DNA from: Melioribacteraceae bacterium
GTDB taxonomy: Bacteria; Bacteroidota; Ignavibacteria; Ignavibacteriales; Melioribacteraceae
Length of the DNA: 64,000 nt
Direction of reading: 5' to 3'
Assembly: GCA_035362835.1 (NCBI GenBank)
Contig: DAOSDY010000001.1
Span: forward strand, 1,116,001-1,180,000
The translations under genes and the position numbers were made by a program. Positions 8,546-17,094 of the stretch are shown here, piece by piece (position 1 is the first letter of the stretch; every line of letters begins with the position of its first letter). Under the pieces are notes generated by a model. It was not told the DNA's origin. It searched no databases and worked only from the letters and a program-made list of their open reading frames with translations.

Positions 8546-10057
8546 CTATTGTAAGAACAATTCGGCGCCCGGACCGAGCGGTAATCCGAAAGCAAACCAG
8601 ACAACAAACAATAGAGTCCACACTATAAAAAATGAAATTGTATACGGAAGCATAGTTGCTATAAGAGTTCCAATACCCGCTTTTTCATCGTACTTATTAA
8701 TGAACGCAATAATCAGCGCGAAGTATGACATCATCGGTGCGATTATATTTGTAACGCTGTCGCCCACGCGGTAAGCCGCCTGAACAAGCTCCGGCGAATA
8801 ACCGAGAAGCATAAACATCGGTACAAAGATGGGGGCCATTATTGCCCATTTAGCCGAAGCGCTTCCTATAAAAAGATTTAAGAACGCTGTAATGATTATA
8901 AACAAAATCATAAGAGGAATCGGACCGAGACCCGAAGCTTTTAAAGCCATCGCTCCTTCAACTGCCAGAATCTGACCGAGATTAGTCCAATTGAAAAACG
9001 CAACGAACTGAGCGGCAAAGAAAACAAGCACTATATATGAGCCGAGAGTCTCCATCGATTTGCTCATTCCCTTAACTACATCGTTATCGGACTTAATCGT
9101 TTTTGCACCTATTCCGTAAGCGAGTCCGGCAACAACTCCGCCGAGAAATATGAATGCGACAATGCCGCTTAAGAAAGGGGATTTCAAAATGCTACCGGTT
9201 TCGGGATCGCGCAGGAATCCGTTCTCCGGAATTATTCCAAACAGAATAATGGCCATAAAAACCGTAACAGCAACCGATGCATAGATCAAACCTTTTTTCT
9301 CATCGGCCGATAACGGTTTAATTTCCTCCGCTTTAACATTCCCCTTGTATTCTCCCAGCCGGGGAATAATAATTTTTTCGGTTATCCAGGTTCCAACGGC
9401 TGCAATAAAAAAGGTAGATACAAAAAGGAAATAATAGTTCGCCGCCGCGTTTACTTCGTAGGATTTATCGATAATATGTGCCGCCTCCTGGGTAAGTCCG
9501 GCAAGGAGCGGATCGATTGTTCCAAGCAGAAGGTTTGCGCTGTAGCCGCCGGATACACCGGCAAACGCCGCTGCCAGCCCGGCAATTGGGTGTCTTCCGA
9601 CAGCAAGAAAGATCATTGCAGAGAGCGGTACAAGAAGAACATAACCAATTTCACTCGCAGTGTTAGACATAATGCCGGCAAAGACTACAACGAATGTTAA
9701 AAGTTTCTTTGGCGCTTTTATTACGATAAGCCGGAGAGACGTTCCGATCAGTCCGCTATGTTCAGCAACCGCAATTCCGAGGAGGGAAACGAGGACGGTT
9801 CCCAGCGGAGCGAATGATGTGAAGTTAGTTATCAGGCTTGTAATTATTCTATGCAATCCTTCAACGGAAAGGAGACTTACCGGACGGATCTCTCTGTTAG
9901 AACCGGGCAGGGTTACAGAAAAGTCGAACTGAGATACGATCCACGAGAGAATAATTACACCGAAAGCAAAGAGTGCAAAAAGGGTGGTCGGATTAGGAAG
10001 TTTGTTCCCAACCTTTTCTATCTTACCTAAAAAAGATTCCATAAAATTTTTCTTCAC
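8546..10057 (-). CDS. AbgT family transporter
   Basis: About 500 residues with roughly a dozen membrane helices. Family hallmarks are the N-terminal IEKVGNKLPNP, the NTASEIGYVLLVPLSA loop, the SGGYSANLLLGTIDPLLAG hairpin and the second hairpin with SASAKWAIMAPIFVP. E. coli AbgT imports p-aminobenzoyl-glutamate, whereas other members (YdaH, MtrF) export folate breakdown products and sulfonamides; direction cannot be told from sequence. The start could be GTG at 10057 (AAAGG nearby) or ATG at 10042. Confidence 0.93.
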   Translation of the reverse strand: MKKNFMESFLGKIEKVGNKLPNPTTLFALFAFGVIILSWIVSQFDFSVTLPGSNREIRPVSLLSVEGLHRIITSLITNFTSFAPLGTVLVSLLGIAVAEHSGLIGTSLRLIVIKAPKKLLTFVVVFAGIMSNTASEIGYVLLVPLSAMIFLAVGRHPIAGLAAAFAGVSGGYSANLLLGTIDPLLAGLTQEAAHIIDKSYEVNAAANYYFLFVSTFFIAAVGTWITEKIIIPRLGEYKGNVKAEEIKPLSADEKKGLIYASVAVTVFMAIILFGIIPENGFLRDPETGSILKSPFLSGIVAFIFLGGVVAGLAYGIGAKTIKSDNDVVKGMSKSMETLGSYIVLVFFAAQFVAFFNWTNLGQILAVEGAMALKASGLGPIPLMILFIIITAFLNLFIGSASAKWAIMAPIFVPMFMLLGYSPELVQAAYRVGDSVTNIIAPMMSYFALIIAFINKYDEKAGIGTLIATMLPYTISFFIVWTLLFVVWFAFGLPLGPGAELFLQ

Positions 10058-10082
10058 AACAGGTTGCCTTTCGCTTGATTTA

Positions 10083-10895
10083 TCAATTGGTTCTTTTTGT
10101 TAGCTTTTCTTCCATTCTGATAATCTGTTCCTTTAACAGCTTTATGTCGTTTCTCAACTCCTCGTTTTCGTCCTGAATAATTGTTTCTATCTTATCAACC
10201 TTTTCACTTGCTACTTTCTGCTGAACTTCACTCATCGTATTAACAACAATTGCGATAAAAATATTAAGCGTTGTGTAGGAGGCTAGAAGTATAAAGAGTA
10301 TGAAATAAATATTTGCGAGCGGGTAAACGCTCATTATATCCCTTGATATTTCAGCCCATCCTTCCAGAGTCATAATTTGAAAAAGTGTAAACATTGAAGC
10401 TCCCAGCGTTCCGAACCACGTAGGAAATTCTGAACTGAACAGCTTTGTACCAATTACAGCAAAAACATAAAACACCAGCGCAAGCAGAACAAAAATCCAT
10501 AATAAACTTGGAAGCGAATGAAACAGGGACTCAACAATAAACCTGAGTTTAGGAACATTTTTTATTAAACGAAGCGACCTGAATATTCTTAACGACCTTA
10601 GAACTGCGAGCGAGCCGGAGGCCGGCAGAAGCGCAACGGCAACAATTGAAAAATCAAAAATATTCCATCCGTTCCGGAAAAAAGAAAAGCCGTACGCATA
10701 AAGTTTTAAAACTATCTCAACAACAAACACCGCCAGAATTATTTTGTCGATAAGCAGCAGTGTGCTGCCGAAGGAAGACATAATATTTTCAGAGGTTTCA
10801 AAACCGATTGTAATGGAATTGAAGATTATCAGACCAATAATGAAATTCTGAAATCCGGTGCTTTCGCACAACTGTTTGATTTTTTCCCTTGTCAT
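10083..10895 (-). CDS. Bacterial voltage-gated cation channel (NaChBac/NavBac type, TLEGW filter)
   Basis: 270 residues, one six-helix subunit of a homotetramer. S4 carries Arg100, 103, 106 and 109 at three-residue spacing (LRSLRIFRSLRL). The pore has the selectivity filter Thr-Leu-Glu-Gly-Trp at 176-180, where Na+-selective relatives have TLESW. After S6 the C-terminus (about 225-270) is a predicted coiled coil, the usual tetramerisation element. Glycine at filter position 4 is the feature reported to give Ca2+ selectivity in the prokaryotic channel CavMr, so this channel may conduct Ca2+ rather than Na+ (inference). A Ca2+/Na+ exchanger gene lies one gene away. Confidence 0.92.
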   Translation of the reverse strand: MTREKIKQLCESTGFQNFIIGLIIFNSITIGFETSENIMSSFGSTLLLIDKIILAVFVVEIVLKLYAYGFSFFRNGWNIFDFSIVAVALLPASGSLAVLRSLRIFRSLRLIKNVPKLRFIVESLFHSLPSLLWIFVLLALVFYVFAVIGTKLFSSEFPTWFGTLGASMFTLFQIMTLEGWAEISRDIMSVYPLANIYFILFILLASYTTLNIFIAIVVNTMSEVQQKVASEKVDKIETIIQDENEELRNDIKLLKEQIIRMEEKLTKRTN

Positions 10896-10907
10896 AATCC
10901 TTTTGCT

Positions 10908-10935
10908 TTTATAAGAATAATAATGCTGGTGTCAA
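10908..10935 (-). promoter_or_regulatory. Candidate promoter of the cation channel gene
   Basis: On the minus strand TTGACA (10935-10930) is followed after 16 bases by TATAAA (10913-10908). It lies only 12 bases before the ATG, so the transcript would have a very short leader; the AAAGGA ribosome site would be right at its 5' end. Suggestive only. Confidence 0.3.
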
Positions 10936-10942
10936 TCCGGGT

Positions 10943-11782
10943 TTATTTAATCCGGGCGATTATTTGTTCGCACTTATCCCAGAGTTCTTTTTCTCTTGCG
11001 GAATGATTGAAGGCACAGACTTCCTCTTTTCTTTCCTTAAAGAATCCGCCGTTGCTGCCGTTTATGTTCTCTGCCGAGGTAAGCCATACAATAGTGTCTG
11101 CTCCCTGCTGGATTGTTTTTCCTTCAATCCAGCCGACAATTTTAAGAAGAATCTTTCCGATAAAACCCTGATTCCTGAAAAGGTCGGTGGTTGGTATAAA
11201 ACCGGGTGTCATAGAGTAAACCCGGACATTATCATTCTCCAGTATCCGGGCCCATTCGCGCGTCAGCATTCTGTTGGCCTGTTTGGACTGTTTGTATGCT
11301 GAAGTTGCATTGTAATTTCTTCTATCATAACTAACATCGTCAGCATCCAGTCCGCCTGCAAAATGCGAAGCAACATTAATAATTCTTGACGGCGAGCCTT
11401 TCTTAAGAAGATCAACTAAAAGTTTTGTGAGGAGCTGATGGCCCAATACATTTACAGAAAAAGTCATTTCCTCTTTGAATCCGCTTAATACTTTATCCCC
11501 GCTCCACAAACCGGCATTGTTTATTAATACATCGAGCTTTGATTCATTCTTTTTGAACGTTTCAGCAAATTTTCGAATAGATTCGGGAGAGGCGAGATCA
11601 AGTTCTTCAACAAATACACTTTCGTTTTCGGTTTCTCTAACAATTTCATCTTTTGCTTCATTTAAAGAATTTACAGAGCGGCCTGCCATATAGATTCTTG
11701 CGCCGAGCTTTGCTAGTTCTCCGGCCGCTTCTTTACCGATTCCTCCGTTGGAACCTGTAATTATGATAACCTTATCCTTCAT
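10943..11782 (-). CDS. Short-chain dehydrogenase/reductase (retinol-dehydrogenase-like)
   Basis: 279 residues, classical SDR. Cofactor motif TGSNGGIG at 9-16, an Arg at 35 (AGRSV) that favours NADP(H), NNAG at 88-91, and the catalytic Tyr163-x-x-x-Lys167 in SAYKQSK with the Ser region NVASH at 136-140. The size and pattern resemble the WWOX/retinol dehydrogenase group that reduces lipophilic aldehydes or ketones; no substrate can be assigned. It lies between the exchanger and the channel genes on the same strand. Confidence 0.9.
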   Translation of the reverse strand: MKDKVIIITGSNGGIGKEAAGELAKLGARIYMAGRSVNSLNEAKDEIVRETENESVFVEELDLASPESIRKFAETFKKNESKLDVLINNAGLWSGDKVLSGFKEEMTFSVNVLGHQLLTKLLVDLLKKGSPSRIINVASHFAGGLDADDVSYDRRNYNATSAYKQSKQANRMLTREWARILENDNVRVYSMTPGFIPTTDLFRNQGFIGKILLKIVGWIEGKTIQQGADTIVWLTSAENINGSNGGFFKERKEEVCAFNHSAREKELWDKCEQIIARIK

Positions 11783-11890
11783 TATGATCCATTGTTTAAT
11801 TAAATATTAACACAGGAGGGAATTAATTCGTTCCTTCCGGCAATGAAGAGTCAGTTTTAAAAACGGCTGTTACGAACAGGTTTTGTCGGG

Positions 11891-12853
11891 CTATCTGTTC
11901 GTTATCAGAAATGCCAGATATCCAAGGTAGAGAAGTACAAGCAAAACTCCCTGCCATCTTTCGAGGACATGCTTTTTACCGACGTACATCGCAAAGAAGA
12001 GTATTACGCTCGCAAGAATATTTACCAGAATGTCCGCGTTGGAATCTGTATTGAAGGGTAAGGGTTTTATAATTGAACTGGCCCCGAGAATCCAGAAGAC
12101 GTTAAATATATTTGAACCGACTACATTACCGATGGCAATGTCTGATTGTTTCTTGTATGCAGCAACCGCCGAAGTTGCCAACTCGGGGAGTGAAGTACCA
12201 ACCGCAACGACCGTTAGACCGACAATGGACTGGCTGATATTAAACGATTCGGCAATAGTAACAGCGCCCTCTACAATCCATTTACCACCGAAGACCAGCC
12301 CGGTTAATCCAATTAAAATATATAGTCCTGCTCTCATAAAACTCAAATCTTTAATCGGCTTTTCGTTTATATCATCATCTGATTTTGTTATACTGAGCGT
12401 GTAATAAAGAAATATCAGGAAGAATCCGAGAAAAACAAGTCCGTCTATTCTAGTTATTACAGAGCTGGAATTACCGTCTATTATTATATCGTTGGCAGTA
12501 ACTGCTACTATTAGCGCGGCAAGCAGGCTGAATGGAATTTCTTTTAGAACAGTATTCTTCTTGGCTGAAATCGGATATATTATTGCCGCAATACCGAGTA
12601 TCAAAAGTATGTTTGCGATATTGCTTCCAAGAACATTGCCAATAGCAATCTCGGTATTGCCGTTTATGGAAGCGAAGATATTGACAATAAATTCCGGGGC
12701 CGACGTGCCGAAAGCAACTATAGTCAACCCGATTACGATATTGGATATATTCAGCTTCCTCGCAATTGAAGAGGAGCCGTCAACTAGAAGATCCGCTCCT
12801 TTAATCAAAATGAAAAAGCCCACAACAAAAAGAATATATGTTAACATAGTCAC
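11891..12853 (-). CDS. Calcium/sodium antiporter (CaCA superfamily, YrbG-like)
   Basis: 320 residues with about ten helices. The two alpha repeats are plain: GTSAPEFIVN with GNVLGSNIANI in the first half and GTSLPELATS with GNVVGSNIFNV in the second. The Glu in each PE and the polar GxxxGSN residues form the ion sites of the family. Such proteins exchange cytoplasmic Ca2+ for Na+ or H+. Proximity to the possible Ca2+-selective channel (12 kb region, same strand) is suggestive of shared Ca2+ handling, although an SDR gene sits between. Confidence 0.93.
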   Translation of the reverse strand: MTMLTYILFVVGFFILIKGADLLVDGSSSIARKLNISNIVIGLTIVAFGTSAPEFIVNIFASINGNTEIAIGNVLGSNIANILLILGIAAIIYPISAKKNTVLKEIPFSLLAALIVAVTANDIIIDGNSSSVITRIDGLVFLGFFLIFLYYTLSITKSDDDINEKPIKDLSFMRAGLYILIGLTGLVFGGKWIVEGAVTIAESFNISQSIVGLTVVAVGTSLPELATSAVAAYKKQSDIAIGNVVGSNIFNVFWILGASSIIKPLPFNTDSNADILVNILASVILFFAMYVGKKHVLERWQGVLLVLLYLGYLAFLITNR

Positions 12854-12867
12854 CGTTTTTTTATTAG

Positions 12868-12899
12868 CAAAGCTATTAAAGAAAAAGAATATACTGCAA
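12868..12899 (-). promoter_or_regulatory. Candidate Bacteroidota-type promoter of the exchanger gene
   Basis: On the minus strand TTG (12899-12897) is followed after 21 bases by TAGCTTTG (12875-12868), matching the TTG-N19/21-TAnnTTTG form of Bacteroidota primary-sigma promoters. The ATG is 15 bases further on, which would leave a short leader. Confidence 0.3.
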
Positions 12900-13063
12900 A
12901 AAAGTTCAACATTTTATTATCCGGCGGCAGAACATCGATTACGTCTTATTCTGATTCATTTGGTAATATTCCCAAAAGAAATTCAGTTTCAATCATTAAT
13001 AAGGTTAAACAAAAACTTTATATTTGGGCAGGAATTATTTATTTAACAACGGGAATCGTAAAG

Positions 13064-14002
13064 ATGATGCAGACAATACTTGGCGGCGGAGGCGGCGCCG
13101 GAACTGAACTGGCCGGACAATTAATCAAATACACAGACCGTATCCGTATAGTTAACAGAAATCCGAAGAAGGTAAACGCAAGCGATCAGGTTATAAAAGC
13201 CGATTTATCGGATCCGAATAATCTTGATGAGGTTGTAAAAGGTTCGGAGGTTGTCTATGTTACAATCGGATTTGAATATAAAACCTCCGTCTGGAAAGAG
13301 AAATGGCCAAAGTTCATGAGGTCTCTTATCGAATCCTGCAGAAAACACGGATCCAGAATAGTCTTTGTTGATAATATTTATATGTACGATCCGGAATACC
13401 TTTCCGATATGACTGAAGAAACACCCGTAAAACCGGTTAGCCAAAAGGGGAAAGTCCGTGCGGAAATCGCTTCAATGCTTATCAATTCGGTTGAGAGGGG
13501 GGAAGTAAGCGCGCTGATTGCGCGGAGTGCGGATTTCTACGGACCGGGGGTTGCCGGAAGCTATCTTACACAAACGGTTTTGAACAATCTGATTAAAGAT
13601 AAAAATCCGCAATGGCTCGGAAAGACAGATGTAATTCATAATTTTGCATACAGCCGCGATATCGGTATATCCCTTGCAATTCTGGGCAACACACCCGACG
13701 CATTCAACCAGATATGGCATTTGCCGGCAGCAGAGGAGAAAATGACTTCTCGTCAATGGATTGAGTTGATGATGAAAGCGATGAATAAAGAGAAAAAGAT
13801 AAATTCTATTCCGACTTTTATGATGGGACCGATCGGTTTGTTTATTCCTGTACTCAAGGAATTAAAAGATGTTTCATACCAGCTTGATAACGATTACTTT
13901 TTAAACAGCGGCAAATTTAACGGGCGTTTCAATTTTAAGCCTACGGATCCGGAAACGGGGATACGGGAAATGGTTTCAAAAGGAATTTCAAATGAAAAAT
14001 AA
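13064..14002 (+). CDS. NAD-dependent epimerase/dehydratase-like protein
   Basis: 312 residues of an extended-SDR Rossmann fold. The nucleotide loop is glycine-rich and unusual (LGGGGGAGTELA, 6-17), and an Arg follows strand 2 (RIVNRNPKK). NIYMYDP (near 105-111) occupies the position of the active-site Tyr segment, and RSADFYGPG (near 155) is typical of the family. Related proteins act on nucleotide sugars or as NmrA-like sensors; the substrate is unknown. Two ATGs are adjacent at 13064 and 13067. The 3' end overlaps the next gene by 11 bases. Confidence 0.8.
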   Translation: MMQTILGGGGGAGTELAGQLIKYTDRIRIVNRNPKKVNASDQVIKADLSDPNNLDEVVKGSEVVYVTIGFEYKTSVWKEKWPKFMRSLIESCRKHGSRIVFVDNIYMYDPEYLSDMTEETPVKPVSQKGKVRAEIASMLINSVERGEVSALIARSADFYGPGVAGSYLTQTVLNNLIKDKNPQWLGKTDVIHNFAYSRDIGISLAILGNTPDAFNQIWHLPAAEEKMTSRQWIELMMKAMNKEKKINSIPTFMMGPIGLFIPVLKELKDVSYQLDNDYFLNSGKFNGRFNFKPTDPETGIREMVSKGISNEK

Positions 14003-14852
14003 AAAAACGGTTACTGTCTTAGTTATTCTGATCGTTCTTGCATCAATAACCGCAACAACAGCAGGAATTTTTTCCGGCGGCGGGCCGGGACAGTATGAAT
14101 ACGAATCAATTCGCGGCGAAAAGATCACCATCTACGGGAAAGGGTTATATCAGCATATGTCCGCCGATGTAGCAATCCAGGGGATCGCTCAGGATTATAT
14201 AACGCTCTTTGCGGGCATACCTCTGCTTATAATTTCTCTTCTCGTTTCCAGAAAAAATTCTCTCCGCGGTAAATTAATACTTGCCGGTACACTCGGGTAC
14301 TTTCTTATTACTTATCTTTTCTACCTTGCAATGGCAATGTACAACACGATGTTTTTAGTATATGTTTTTCTTCTCGGCACAACTTTCTTTGCATTTCTTC
14401 TTACGGTTTTCTCAATTCACGAAAGCGGGATTGTGCGGTTCATCAAATCGGAAAGGCTGGTAAGGAATGCGGGAATCTTTCTGATTATTAATGCGGTCAT
14501 GATTGCATTGCTCTGGCTCGGAGTTGTTATTCCTCCTCTGGCCGGCGGAACAATAATCCCCGGACAGGTTCAGCATTACACAACTCTGATAGTTCAGGGA
14601 TTCGATCTGGGCCTTCTCCTTCCAGCAGCGTTTGTCGCCGGCTGGTCGGCTATAAGAGGTAATCATCTCGGTTATTTATTTACTATTATTTATCTAATCT
14701 TTTTATCGCTGCTGATGACAGCGCTCGTTTCAAAAATACTTTTTATGGCCTCTGCGGGTGCTGAAGTTATTCCGGTAATTTTTATAATGCCGTCAATTGC
14801 TGTGATCTCAATAATTTTTTCAACAATCCTATTGAGAAATATCCGGAAATAA
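13992..14852 (+). CDS. Polytopic membrane protein, unknown
   Basis: 286 residues with about seven or eight hydrophobic segments, beginning with an N-terminal helix (about 7-27) followed by an extracytoplasmic loop containing GGGPGQYEYE and a Tyr/Glu-rich section, then paired helices to the C-terminus. No catalytic or transport signature recognised. The start lies inside the end of the epimerase-like gene, so both are probably made from one mRNA. Confidence 0.7.
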   Translation: MKNKKTVTVLVILIVLASITATTAGIFSGGGPGQYEYESIRGEKITIYGKGLYQHMSADVAIQGIAQDYITLFAGIPLLIISLLVSRKNSLRGKLILAGTLGYFLITYLFYLAMAMYNTMFLVYVFLLGTTFFAFLLTVFSIHESGIVRFIKSERLVRNAGIFLIINAVMIALLWLGVVIPPLAGGTIIPGQVQHYTTLIVQGFDLGLLLPAAFVAGWSAIRGNHLGYLFTIIYLIFLSLLMTALVSKILFMASAGAEVIPVIFIMPSIAVISIIFSTILLRNIRK

Positions 14853-15060
14853 TAGAAAAGCCGGGACTATTACTTCTGGACAGCGGTGTCTTTATAAATT
14901 AGGTTTATAAGATTATTAGTTGTATGTTTACATCCGTGGTGGCAGTAGTTTTAGAAGTTGATGTAGAAGTAGACGTAAATCATGTCGAACCCTTCAGTAA
15001 GTTTTAAAGCCCTGTCCTATAAAAATCAATCTACAAACAAATTACAAAGGAGCATCTGTT

Positions 15061-15273
15061 ATGGCAGAGCGCAAACAAGGATCAGTAAAATGGTTCAACA
15101 GTACAAAAGGTTTTGGTTTCATTTCTCAGGAAGGCGGAGATGATGTATTCGTACATTATCAGTCAATCATTGGCGAAGGTTACAAATCCTTAAACGAAAA
15201 TGATAAAGTTGAATTCACTGTTAACCAGGGTCCTAAAGGGCTTCAGGCAGCTGAAGTAAAAGTAATTCGCTAA
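15061..15273 (+). CDS. Cold-shock protein (CspA family)
   Basis: 70 residues, a single cold-shock domain. RNP1 is KGFGFI (about 16-21) and RNP2 is VFVHY (29-33). These small OB-fold proteins bind single-stranded RNA and melt structure at low temperature or during growth transitions. A strong AAAGGAG lies 11 bases before the ATG, and the approximately 200 bases of upstream non-coding sequence could carry a structured leader as csp genes often have. It is a single-gene unit ended by the hairpin at 15300. Confidence 0.95.
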   Translation: MAERKQGSVKWFNSTKGFGFISQEGGDDVFVHYQSIIGEGYKSLNENDKVEFTVNQGPKGLQAAEVKVIR

Positions 15274-15299
15274 GAATCGATAATTCTGTTAGTGATAAT

Positions 15300-15323
15300 A
15301 AAGCCCCGCAATAGCGGGGCTTT
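15300..15323 (+). terminator. Intrinsic terminator after the csp gene
   Basis: Perfect 10-bp stem AAAGCCCCGC / GCGGGGCTTT with loop AATA, followed by TTGTTTT. It is 27 bases after the csp stop. Directly after it is a C9A7 homopolymer run (15332-15347). Confidence 0.88.
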
Positions 15324-15397
15324 TTGTTTTACCCCCCCCCAAAAAAATCAGAGGTAAAAGAAACACGAAAAAATTTTGAGAAAATCAAAGATTTTTC

Positions 15398-15426
15398 TTG
15401 ACAATAAGCTATCAACATGATATCAT
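15398..15426 (+). promoter_or_regulatory. Candidate promoter of the SPFH gene
   Basis: TTGACA (15398-15403), exactly 17 bases, then TATCAT (15421-15426), 30 bases before the start codon at 15457. This is the E. coli-like form rather than the TAnnTTTG form seen elsewhere in the window. Confidence 0.5.
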
Positions 15427-15456
15427 TCCGATAGCAAAATAAATGGGGTTGAAAAA

Positions 15457-16332
15457 ATGGAAACAATTACAGAAAAAACAGGAAAAAAACTGAACGGTTT
15501 CTTAATGCTTTTTGTAGTAATCGCGGGATTCATCTTTGAAGCTTACCTGCTCGTCCAGGGAATTAAAACCGAGGAGGCCTGGATCCTATGGATTTTCATA
15601 CCGCTTCTTTTCATACTCTTCATTTTTTTCGGCGGATTTACAATAATTCAGCCGAACGACTCGCGTGTACTTATCCTTTTCGGAAAGTATATTGGAACAA
15701 TCCGGGATTCCGGATTCTACTGGGTCAATCCGTTTACAGAAAAGAAAAAAGTGTCTCTCCGGATTCACAATTTTAACAGCGAAAAAATTAAAGTGAACGA
15801 CCTTCACGGAAATCCGATAGAGATAGCCGCGGTAATTGTCTGGCGCGTTGTAGATTCTGCGCGTGCGATGTTCGATGTTCAGAACTACGAAGAGTTCGTC
15901 GCAATCCAGAGCGAGACCGCGGTAAGAGGACTCGCTTCCGATTACGCATACGATGCCTCCGAAGATGAAAAACATTCTTTAAGGGGAAACACCCAGGAGA
16001 TCTCCGAGGAATTGAAGAAGCAGGTTCAAACCCGTCTTCAGATTGCAGGAGTTGAAATTATTGAATCGAGAATAAGTCACCTTGCATACGCGCCGGAAAT
16101 TGCGCAGGCAATGTTAAGGCGTCAGCAGGCGCAGGCCGTTGTAGCCGCAAGAACTAAAATTGTTGAGGGCGCCGTAGGAATGGTCGAAATGGCGTTGAAA
16201 GCTTTAAGTGAACAGCGTATAGTTGTTCTTGACGAAGATAAGAAAGCAACTATGGTGAATAATTTATTGGTTGCGCTGGTTTCGGAAACTCAAGCACAGC
16301 CGGTTATTAATACCGGAACTCTTTATCAATAA
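15457..16332 (+). CDS. SPFH/Band-7 (stomatin-prohibitin-like) membrane protein
   Basis: 291 residues. Two closely spaced hydrophobic helices (about 15-34 and 41-63) are followed by the SPFH domain (FTIIQPNDSRVLILFGKYIG, then NPFTEKKKVSLR), and a C-terminal Ala/Gln-rich helical region (QAMLRRQQAQAVVAAR) that would oligomerise. Members build large membrane-associated rings or microdomains. It heads a run of four plus-strand genes with a good promoter upstream; the third member is a ribbon-helix-helix protein, a neighbour I associate with this SPFH type. Confidence 0.9.
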   Translation: METITEKTGKKLNGFLMLFVVIAGFIFEAYLLVQGIKTEEAWILWIFIPLLFILFIFFGGFTIIQPNDSRVLILFGKYIGTIRDSGFYWVNPFTEKKKVSLRIHNFNSEKIKVNDLHGNPIEIAAVIVWRVVDSARAMFDVQNYEEFVAIQSETAVRGLASDYAYDASEDEKHSLRGNTQEISEELKKQVQTRLQIAGVEIIESRISHLAYAPEIAQAMLRRQQAQAVVAARTKIVEGAVGMVEMALKALSEQRIVVLDEDKKATMVNNLLVALVSETQAQPVINTGTLYQ

Positions 16333-16348
16333 AATGTTTTGATGCGTA

Positions 16349-16873
16349 ATGGAAGACGGAAAAAGATTGTCGGATTATGTCGGTAAATCCCTTCTGCTGG
16401 TACAGCCGGAATTCTTCAGGAGGGATTACCAGCTTAAAGACGGGGTTGAGATTGTTGCGTCAATTACACACCCCAAATGGTACCGGTCCAATTTCATCGT
16501 TGAATGGGGAAAAATGAAATGGGAGGTTTATAAGCCGAGTATCTGGAAAAGCCTGCTTGAGATAAAAGAAATAAACAAACAACTCCCGTTCGCTTCCTAT
16601 ACCAGGAAAGGATTTAAATCCGGAGGAACAATCAATCTTCCGATGGGTCAGAAACTCAACCTGGTATTTAAAACTTTCAAGGGCTCTTACGAAATTCAAA
16701 ATATGAACGGCGAGTGCCTGGTTCTTATTAAAGATAAATTTTCATTGAAAGATAAAACTGAATTCACCATACAGCAGCGATCCGAACTTATCGATAAATA
16801 TCCGTGGGTCATTCTGGTTGCATGGTATATATCGGCACAGAGAAGGAATCACTCTGTCGCCGCAGCAAGTTAA
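16349..16873 (+). CDS. Unknown protein linked to the SPFH gene
   Basis: 174 residues, soluble. The pattern of short strands, with KWEVYKPS and LVLIKDKFSL segments and a hydrophobic C-terminal helix (YPWVILVAWYI, about 150-160), is loosely reminiscent of the Tubby/LURP-one-like barrel that ends in a hydrophobic helix, but this is only a visual impression. It lies 16 bases after the SPFH gene and 8 bases before the ribbon-helix-helix gene, so it is almost certainly in their operon. Confidence 0.65.
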   Translation: MEDGKRLSDYVGKSLLLVQPEFFRRDYQLKDGVEIVASITHPKWYRSNFIVEWGKMKWEVYKPSIWKSLLEIKEINKQLPFASYTRKGFKSGGTINLPMGQKLNLVFKTFKGSYEIQNMNGECLVLIKDKFSLKDKTEFTIQQRSELIDKYPWVILVAWYISAQRRNHSVAAAS

Positions 16874-16881
16874 AAAACATT

Positions 16882-17085
16882 ATGGCCGAAAAGAAAAAAT
16901 TTCTACTGAGAATTGACGACGCCCTTTACGCCGCTCTTGAAAAATGGGCGGCCGACGATTTCAGAAGCATCAACGCACAGATTGAATTTCTGCTGAAGGA
17001 TGCTCTCAAAAAATCGGGAAGGCTGAATAACAATTCTCAGAGTACTCAAATCAACGGACAGAATCCCCCGGGGGAAAATAAATAG
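16882..17085 (+). CDS. Arc-like ribbon-helix-helix DNA-binding protein
   Basis: 67 residues. The first 50 fit the MetJ/Arc fold: strand KKFLLRIDDALYAALEKWA followed by FRSINAQIEFLLKDAL, the RSxNxQIExLL pattern of Arc-type proteins. The rest is a polar Asn/Gln tail. I chose the ATG at 16882 because residues before it belong to the previous gene read in another frame. It may be an autorepressor of the SPFH operon or an adaptor; no toxin gene is adjacent. Confidence 0.82.
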   Translation: MAEKKKFLLRIDDALYAALEKWAADDFRSINAQIEFLLKDALKKSGRLNNNSQSTQINGQNPPGENK

Positions 17086-17094
17086 GGAGAGAAA

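Noticed and set aside
12492..13046. 184-residue plus-strand frame
   Set aside because: Mostly antisense to the Ca2+/Na+ exchanger, whose alpha repeats are unmistakable.
14853..15060. Structured RNA or riboswitch ahead of the csp gene
   Set aside because: Long leader is suggestive, but no conserved element or clear fold could be recognised by eye.
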